This document shows positions 6,067 through 10,162 of a DNA stretch of 10,162 bases, piece by piece. The notes beneath the pieces are model-generated. The model was given only the letters and a program-made list of their open reading frames with translations. It was not told the origin of the DNA and ran no database searches. The stretch is from Actinomycetota bacterium (lineage in GTDB: Bacteria; Actinomycetota; Acidimicrobiia; Spongiisociales; ZC4RG35), in NCBI GenBank assembly GCA_027296205.1, contig JAPUJM010000069.1, forward strand, positions 1-10,162, in the 5' to 3' direction. How positions within the stretch are numbered: position 1 is the first letter of the stretch; the number at the start of each line of letters is the position of its first letter. A program made the position numbers and the translations under genes.

Positions 6067-6783
6067 TCAGTGGACCACTGTGCCGATCCGATCACCGTGA
6101 ACAGCCCTGACGATGTTGCCAGGGGTGGTCATATCGAAGACGTGAATCGGCACGTTGTGCTCTTTGCACATCGTAACGGCGGTGGTGTCCATCACCCGGA
6201 GTTCGCGAGCAATGAACTCCATATAGGAGAGCTCGCTGATTCGGTTGGCATCCTTGTTGGTTGCAGGATCTGAGTCATAGATGCCATCGACCGTCGAAGC
6301 CTTGAGCAGCGCGTCGGCGCCTATCTCGATGGCGCGGAGAGCTGCGGTGGTGTCTGTGGTGAAGAAAGGGTTCCCGGTGCCGGCGGCGAAGATCACGACC
6401 CGGCCTTTCTCCAGGTGTCGGATGGCCCTCAACCTGATGTACGGCTCGGCCAATTCCTGCATGGTGATGGCACTCTGCACGCGGGTGGTGACACCCTGAT
6501 GCTCCAGCGCATCCCTCAAAGCCAGAGCGTTGATCACCGTGGCAAGCATCCCCATGTAGTCGGCGGTGGCTGCATCCATTCCTTTGGCGGCTTGGGAAAC
6601 GCCGCGAAAGATGTTCCCTCCGCCAACGACAATTGCCACTTCGACCCCGGTCGTCACCGCTTCGGAGATCTCGTCGGCCACCCGATGAACGGTGAGCGGA
6701 TCGATGCCGTAACCAATGGCAGGATCGGCAAAGGCCTCACCGGAAAGTTTGAGCAGTACTCGTCTATTCGTCGATTCAGACAA
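6067..6783 (-). CDS. pyrH: UMP kinase
   Basis: PyrH phosphorylates UMP to UDP with ATP; the bacterial enzyme is a hexamer of the amino-acid-kinase fold, unrelated to eukaryotic UMP/CMP kinases. The 238-residue protein has RRVLLKLSGEAF (7-18), VVGGGNIFRG (52-61) for phosphate binding, MDAATADYMGMLATVINALAL (69-89), AEPYIRLRAIRHLEKGRVVIF, GTGNPFFTTDTTAALRA (135-151), ALLKASTVDGIYDSDP (158-173) and the C-terminal NIVRAVHGDRIGT. All expected motifs are intact and the length is normal. Start is TTG 6783 with AGGAG five nt upstream, overlapping the tsf stop (TAGGAG); the intergenic gap is 8 nt. It is probably cotranscribed with tsf and frr. Confidence 0.97.
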   Translation of the reverse strand: MSESTNRRVLLKLSGEAFADPAIGYGIDPLTVHRVADEISEAVTTGVEVAIVVGGGNIFRGVSQAAKGMDAATADYMGMLATVINALALRDALEHQGVTTRVQSAITMQELAEPYIRLRAIRHLEKGRVVIFAAGTGNPFFTTDTTAALRAIEIGADALLKASTVDGIYDSDPATNKDANRISELSYMEFIARELRVMDTTAVTMCKEHNVPIHVFDMTTPGNIVRAVHGDRIGTVVH

Positions 6784-6791
6784 CGGTTCTC

Positions 6792-7403
6792 CTAGCCTCC
6801 GACAGCCACGCGAGCGACCTTACGCACCAGAATGTTCTCGCCCATTCTCGACGCCAGTGCACCAACCATGTCGCCAACGGTGCCCTCGAACCTCTCGGTG
6901 TTGACGAACTCCTGGTCGGAAAGCACGTTCTCGGCGTACCACGACTCGATCTTGCCGGCGATGATCCTCTCGATGACTTCCGCGGGTTTGCCGTCAGTCT
7001 CGGCCTGACGAGCGATCAATTCGCGCTCTTTGGAGACGGCGTCCTCGTCCACATCATCTCGGGAAACCCACCGTGGGTCGGACCAACCGACATGCATGGC
7101 GATGTCATTGGCCACCTGTTTGAATTCGTCACTCTTGGCCACGAAGTCTGTCTCGCAGGCCAGTTCGACCAACACCCCCAGAACCGGGCGATCACTCTGG
7201 ATGTGCACATAGCTGCCAATGACACCTTCTACGGCTTCTCGGTCGGCACGCTTTGCCATCTTGGCCTGGCCACGCTCACGCAAAAGATCGAAGGCCTCAT
7301 CCAGGTCACCATCGGAGTCGGCGAGGGCCTTTTTGGCATCCATCATGCCGACACCGGCGTCGTGGCGAAGTTTCTGAATGTCTTTGGCTGTGAAATCGGC
7401 CAT
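6792..7403 (-). CDS. tsf: Translation elongation factor EF-Ts, short form
   Basis: EF-Ts is the guanine nucleotide exchange factor of EF-Tu. The 203-residue protein has the N-terminal UBA-like domain (KDIQKLRHDAGVGMMDAKKA, then GDLDEAFDLLRERG, residues 7-45) and the EF-Tu-contacting core motif VELACETDFVAKSDEF (79-94) with the Thr-Asp-Phe triad at 85-87. The last ~50 residues, with the YAENVLSDQEF and ENILVRKVARV segments, complete one core subdomain. It is much shorter than E. coli EF-Ts (283) and resembles the short, Thermus-type form with a single core repeat; nothing suggests truncation. The ATG at 7403 has a GGAG at 6-nt spacing. It follows rpsB after 17 nt, the universal rpsB-tsf pairing. 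Confidence 0.97.
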   Translation of the reverse strand: MADFTAKDIQKLRHDAGVGMMDAKKALADSDGDLDEAFDLLRERGQAKMAKRADREAVEGVIGSYVHIQSDRPVLGVLVELACETDFVAKSDEFKQVANDIAMHVGWSDPRWVSRDDVDEDAVSKERELIARQAETDGKPAEVIERIIAGKIESWYAENVLSDQEFVNTERFEGTVGDMVGALASRMGENILVRKVARVAVGG

Positions 7404-7420
7404 GCGAATCTCCTACCTGA

Positions 7421-8158
7421 TCAAGACTCCTCGGCCTCGGCCTCGTCCTCGTCCTTTGCCGGCTTCTTCTTGGAGGCAATCTCCTTACCTTCGATGACCG
7501 CGTCTGCAATGGCCCCGGCGATCAGGTCGGCGGCTCGGATGGCGTCGTCATTGCCCGGAATCAGGTAGTCGACGGCATCAGGATCCGAGTTTGAGTCGAC
7601 CAGAGCGATGATGGGGATGCCGAGACGATCGGCCTCCTTGACAGCGGTTGCCTCGGTGTTGACGTCGATGACGAGAACGGCCTCGGGCAATTTCGCCATG
7701 TCGACCACACCACCGAGGTTGCGCTCGAGCTTGGCAAGCTCACGACGCAACTTGAGACGCTCCTTTTTGGGAAGTGAGTTAATGTCGCCGGACTCCTCCA
7801 TGCGGTTCAGCTCTCTCATGTAGAAGATGCGCTTCTGGATTGTCCTGAAATTGGTGAGCATTCCGCCGAGCCAGCGAAAGTTCACATAGGGCTGGCCAGA
7901 CCGGGTCGCGTGCTCGGCGACGGCTCCCTGGGCCTGCTTCTTGGTGCCCACGAAGAGGACCGAGCCGCCATCGACCGCGACGTCACGGGCAAAGTCGACC
8001 GCCTCGGCGACCTGAACAACGGTCTGACGAAGGTCCATGATGTGGATTCCGTTGCGCTCCCCGTAAATATAGGGGCTCATCTTGGGGTTCCAGCGTCGGG
8101 TCTGATGACCGAAATGGACCCCGGCCTCCAAGAGTTGCTTCATCGTGACATCAGTCAC
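7421..8158 (-). CDS. rpsB: 30S ribosomal protein S2
   Basis: S2 binds late in 30S assembly near the back of the subunit and is needed for S1 function where S1 is present. The 245-residue protein has the family blocks MKQLLEAGVHFGHQTRRWNP (6-25), MSPYIYGERNGIHIMDLRQT, VLFVGTKKQAQGAV, YVNFRWLGGMLTNF and the coiled-coil hairpin that follows it. It also has LPEAVLVIDVNTEATAVKEA, LGIPIIALVDSNSDPDAVDY and IPGNDDAIRAADLIAGAIAD. The last ~20 residues are a Lys- then Glu/Asp-rich tail, common in actinobacterial S2. GTG 8158 has a strong AAGGAG at 6-nt spacing. It is the first gene after a 218-nt spacer with a candidate promoter and a structured leader, so it probably heads the rpsB-tsf-pyrH-frr-cdsA-dxr transcript. 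Confidence 0.98.
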   Translation of the reverse strand: MTDVTMKQLLEAGVHFGHQTRRWNPKMSPYIYGERNGIHIMDLRQTVVQVAEAVDFARDVAVDGGSVLFVGTKKQAQGAVAEHATRSGQPYVNFRWLGGMLTNFRTIQKRIFYMRELNRMEESGDINSLPKKERLKLRRELAKLERNLGGVVDMAKLPEAVLVIDVNTEATAVKEADRLGIPIIALVDSNSDPDAVDYLIPGNDDAIRAADLIAGAIADAVIEGKEIASKKKPAKDEDEAEAEES

Positions 8159-8222
8159 AATTGACTCCTTTCTGGTTATGTTCCTCCGCCCGTTGGGTCA
8201 GGCCCCACCCTCAAAAGGGGTG

Positions 8223-8268
8223 CCCCTTCTTCGAGCGGTCTCCAGGAGAAGGCTCGACCAGTCAGGGG
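8223..8268 (-). promoter_or_regulatory. Structured 5' leader of rpsB, candidate autoregulatory element
   Basis: On the minus strand TCGAGC and GCTCGA form perfect 6-bp arms (8231-8257). They close a symmetric CT/CC internal loop, an inner TCTC/GAGA helix and a CTG loop. Outside them CCCCT (8264-8268) can pair with AGGGG (8223-8227), giving a longer bulged stem. The AAGGGG segment can alternatively pair with the CCCCTT just downstream, so two mutually exclusive folds are possible. The inner loop contains CTCCT, complementary to the rpsB Shine-Dalgarno AGGAG. S2 represses its own operon through leader RNA in some bacteria; that this leader does so is inference. Confidence 0.45.
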
Positions 8269-8293
8269 TTCACGAGCGTGCGTGATGGTCGCG

Positions 8294-8299
8294 ATATTA
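8294..8299 (-). promoter_or_regulatory. Candidate -10 element of the rpsB operon
   Basis: TAATAT on the minus strand is followed by a GC-rich CGCG discriminator, as is usual for ribosomal-protein promoters under stringent control. It would place the transcript start near 8287 and give a leader of about 130 nt. No good -35 hexamer is visible at 16-18 nt; TTACCC lies 19 nt upstream. Confidence 0.4.
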
Positions 8300-8365
8300 A
8301 GGGAGCCCCGGACCGTTTGGGTAATCGACGACAGGGCCGCCGCCCACTCGCCCGCGTTGTTCTCG

Positions 8366-8375
8366 CCAACGTTGG
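8366..8375. repeat. 10-bp perfect palindrome CCAACGTTGG
   Basis: This sits directly after the sigma-factor stop codon, about 70 bp upstream of the candidate rpsB -10 element. With no loop it cannot form a useful hairpin, so a protein-binding site is the only obvious role. A single palindrome this short could also be chance. Confidence 0.3.
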
Positions 8376-8376
8376 A

Positions 8377-9159
8377 TCAACCCCAGGAAGGGTCGCCGAG
8401 ACGATTACGGAGAGACATCATCGTCTTGGCGTGTATCTGGCAGACCCGAGACTCGGTTACTCCGAGCACACCACCGATCTCAGCGAGGGTCATTCCCTCG
8501 TAGTAGTAGAGAGTGACAACGAGTCGCTCCCGCTCCGGAAGCCTGTTGACAGCCTCGGCCAAACCCCTCCGCGTCTCCGCCGACTGGAAGGCGACCTCTG
8601 GCGAGATACCGGCGGGATCGGCGAGCATCTCCCCCATCGAGGTCTGGGAGTCACCAGAGACGAACTCGTCTAGAGCTGCGATGCCGGACCGGCCAATCTC
8701 GGCCAAAGCATCACGGAGCTCTCCGACCTCCATCTCGACGCTGAGAGCAAGCTCTTCCTCGGTGGGAGTTCGCTTCAAATTGTGCTCGAGTTCGACAACT
8801 GCCGCCTCGATCCGGCGCGCCCGGGAGCGGACCGACCTGGGCACCCAATCGAGAGCCCTCAACTCGTCGAGTATCGCTCCCTTGATGCGGTTGATCGCAT
8901 AGGTCTCGAACTTGAAGCCACGCTCAGGCTCGAATTTGTCGATCGCATCGATGAGCCCGAACAGCCCGTAGCTGGCGAGGTCATTCTGATCGACCGAGCG
9001 GGGAAGACCCGCACCAACTCTCCCAGCCACATATTTCACCAGCGGCGAATAATGGAGAATCAGTCGCTCGCGGGCATCAGCAGCACCGGAAGCCTTGAAT
9101 ACTTCCCACAGACCCTCGACCTGAGTCTTCTCATCAGGCTCTCGGGTGGCTTCGGTCAT
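8377..9159 (-). CDS. whiG: RNA polymerase sigma factor, WhiG/FliA (sigma-28) family
   Basis: This is an alternative sigma factor of the group that directs flagellar genes (FliA) or, in Streptomyces, sporulation (WhiG). The 260-residue protein has region 2 at about 33-115, with LVKYVAGRVGAGLPRSVDQNDL, GLFGLIDAIDKFEPERGFKF, ETYAINRIKGAILDELRALD and WVPRSVR, all diagnostic of this family. Region 3 spans about 116-165 and region 4 about 205-255, with LPERERLVVTLYYYEGMTL and a helix-turn-helix in AEIGGVLGVTESRVCQIHAK. ATG 9159 has AGAGGA four nt upstream and lies inside the end of xerC, a 26-nt overlap. In Streptomyces whiG sits at the same locus. No flagellar or sporulation gene is in the window, so the regulon cannot be inferred; whiG rather than fliA is chosen from synteny. 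Confidence 0.93.
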   Translation of the reverse strand: MTEATREPDEKTQVEGLWEVFKASGAADARERLILHYSPLVKYVAGRVGAGLPRSVDQNDLASYGLFGLIDAIDKFEPERGFKFETYAINRIKGAILDELRALDWVPRSVRSRARRIEAAVVELEHNLKRTPTEEELALSVEMEVGELRDALAEIGRSGIAALDEFVSGDSQTSMGEMLADPAGISPEVAFQSAETRRGLAEAVNRLPERERLVVTLYYYEGMTLAEIGGVLGVTESRVCQIHAKTMMSLRNRLGDPSWG

Positions 9160-10021
9160 AGGTTCCTCTCAAATGCTGACGGGTAACGGCAGTGTAGATC
9201 TGCGTGGTCGCCAAATCGCTATGTCCCAATAGGTCCTGGACTGTGCGCAAGTCTGCCCCACCTTCGAGCAGATGCGTGGCAAAGCTATGGCGGAGGGCGT
9301 GAGGGAACGTGGCGAGCCGATTGGAGACGACTCGTCGGATGCCCCGAGGATGCAGAGGGCCCCCGCGCACACCCACCCACAGCGCGTCTCCGGCACCGAC
9401 CGCGGCGAGACGTGGCCGACCCTCCCTCAAGTAGAGATCGATGGATTCCTGGGCGGGCCGGCCCACCGGAACCCGACGTGTTTTGTCGCCCTTCCCCACC
9501 ACGGTGATGGTGTCCGAGCCGACATCCGCCGTCGACATGGATGCCAATTCCGAAATACGAAGCCCGGTGGCGTACAGGGTCTCGATCAGGGCTTTGTCGC
9601 GTAACCCCTTCGGGTCGGAGGTGTCAATCGCGTCCAGAGCAAGACCCACAGTTCGTGCCGGAAGCGCATGGGGAAGGGGTCTGCTCAACTTGGGACGGGC
9701 CACGCCGTCGAAGGGATTGACCTCGACAAGACCGCGTTTGGAGGCGTCGGCGTAGAAGGCCCGAACCGCCGAGGCCTTCCTTGCGATCGATCGGCGCGAG
9801 TAGCCCCTGGTATCGAGAAAGGCCAGATATCGGCGGCAGTGACGTCGCTCGACGTCAGAGATACGTTTGAGATTTCCACGGTCGCAGTAGTCGAAGAACT
9901 GACGCAGGTCGCGTCGGTAGGCATCGACCGTGTGAGGGGAGAGACCCCGTTGGTCGACGAGTCGCCTCAGATAAGGCCCGACGGATGTTTCGGCCCATGC
10001 CGGTAATTCAGGGACATGCAC
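9134..10021 (-). CDS. xerC: Tyrosine recombinase XerC
   Basis: XerC-type recombinases resolve chromosome dimers at dif. The 295-residue protein has the N-terminal SAM-like core-binding domain (about 10-95, with LSPHTVDAYRRDLRQFFDYC). The catalytic domain has ATGLRISELASM (Arg155), VVGKGDKTRRVPV (Lys177), PHALRHSFATHLLEGGADLR (His241, Arg244), LGHSDLATTQIYT (His267) and the nucleophile Tyr276. All six catalytic residues are present and the length is typical. No start codon exists between the in-frame TGA of dprA and GTG 10021. That GTG has no Shine-Dalgarno but has TACGCT 6 nt upstream, as for ispG. The C-terminal 26 nt overlap the sigma-factor gene. The dprA-xerC-whiG-rpsB order supports the chromosomal housekeeping XerC rather than a phage integrase. 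Confidence 0.94.
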   Translation of the reverse strand: MHVPELPAWAETSVGPYLRRLVDQRGLSPHTVDAYRRDLRQFFDYCDRGNLKRISDVERRHCRRYLAFLDTRGYSRRSIARKASAVRAFYADASKRGLVEVNPFDGVARPKLSRPLPHALPARTVGLALDAIDTSDPKGLRDKALIETLYATGLRISELASMSTADVGSDTITVVGKGDKTRRVPVGRPAQESIDLYLREGRPRLAAVGAGDALWVGVRGGPLHPRGIRRVVSNRLATFPHALRHSFATHLLEGGADLRTVQDLLGHSDLATTQIYTAVTRQHLRGTYDRSHPRA

Positions 10022-10027
10022 ACGGAA

Positions 10028-10033
10028 AGCGTA
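10028..10033 (-). promoter_or_regulatory. Candidate leaderless -10 element of xerC
   Basis: TACGCT (TANNNT) ends 6 nt before the xerC GTG, the same geometry as at ispG. No convincing -35 hexamer lies 16-18 nt further upstream, so this is weaker than the ispG case. Confidence 0.35.
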
Positions 10034-10063
10034 TTGCGTCGATACCGCCGGCGCAGGTAACGC

Positions 10064-10162
10064 TCAGGTGGGAACGATCATCTCGCCCTGACGACGGACC
10101 CGTCCCTCGAGTTGGAGCTTGCCGACACGGACGAGAGCCTCACTCATCGTGACCGACCAATG
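10064..10162 (-). CDS. dprA: DNA processing protein DprA, C-terminal end (partial)
   Basis: A minus-strand frame enters from the right edge and ends with TGA at 10064-10066; only 32 residues are visible. They end MSEALVRVGKLQLEGRVRRQ followed by GEMIVPT. This resembles the last helix and wing of the DprA winged-helix domain (helix, L-E-L-x-G-x-V-x-R, glycine turn, terminal beta strand). In Actinomycetota dprA lies immediately upstream of xerC in the same orientation, which supports the call strongly; the sequence alone would not. DprA loads RecA onto incoming single-stranded DNA in transformable bacteria. The stop lies 42 nt before xerC, in the same frame as xerC. Confidence 0.7.
   Translation of the reverse strand, partial: HWSVTMSEALVRVGKLQLEGRVRRQGEMIVPT

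Noticed and set aside
8320..8345. GC-rich hairpin GGGC-GGCG-GCCC after the sigma-factor gene
   Set aside because: The stem is only 4 bp and no T-tract follows, so it does not qualify as a terminator.

Overview
The window carries a compact, almost entirely minus-strand stretch of actinobacterial housekeeping DNA. Read 5'->3' on the minus strand (right to left in these coordinates) the order is dprA (3' end only), xerC, a whiG/fliA-type sigma factor, rpsB, tsf, pyrH, frr, cdsA, dxr, rseP (M50 site-2 protease), ispG, a possible 18-codon ORF, and the 5' end of a DUF222 (13E12-family) protein that runs off the left edge. The same dprA/xerC/rpsB/tsf/pyrH/frr/cdsA/dxr/rseP/ispG order is a known syntenic block of Actinomycetota such as Mycobacterium and Streptomyces. 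With the moderately high G+C, frequent GTG/TTG starts and a DUF222 protein, this points to an actinobacterium. A deep-branching lineage such as Acidimicrobiia is possible, but that placement is a guess. No rlmN lies between cdsA and dxr.

Layout. Positions 1-339: DUF222 N-terminus (open at the left edge). 340-466: short spacer with an 18-codon ORF and a weak AT-rich hairpin. 467-1678: ispG, whose GTG start has no usable Shine-Dalgarno but has a promoter -10 exactly where a leaderless transcript would need it. 1679-1830: spacer holding that promoter. 1831-2913: rseP. 2914-3095: spacer containing a decayed tandem copy of the rseP 5' end, including the zinc motif. 3096-6783: dxr, cdsA, frr and pyrH, tightly coupled by overlaps or 8-13 nt gaps. 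6792-8158: tsf and rpsB. 8159-8376: rpsB promoter and structured leader. 8377-10021: sigma factor and xerC, overlapping by 26 nt. 10064-10162: 3' end of dprA.

The genes serve translation (S2, EF-Ts, ribosome recycling factor), pyrimidine nucleotide supply (UMP kinase), phospholipid synthesis (CdsA), the MEP isoprenoid pathway (Dxr, IspG), intramembrane proteolysis (RseP), chromosome dimer resolution (XerC), DNA uptake/recombination (DprA) and alternative transcription (WhiG/FliA sigma). Start sites refined from Shine-Dalgarno spacing shorten frr and cdsA relative to their longest ORFs; both then start at TTG.

I see no defence island, prophage, CRISPR array, IS element or RNA gene. The features most worth a second look are the in-frame, HExxH-containing partial duplication of rseP directly in front of rseP, the leaderless start configuration of ispG (and perhaps xerC), the folded rpsB leader, the long acidic N-terminal extension of CdsA, and the 18-codon ORF after ispG. 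No new multi-gene system is evident.
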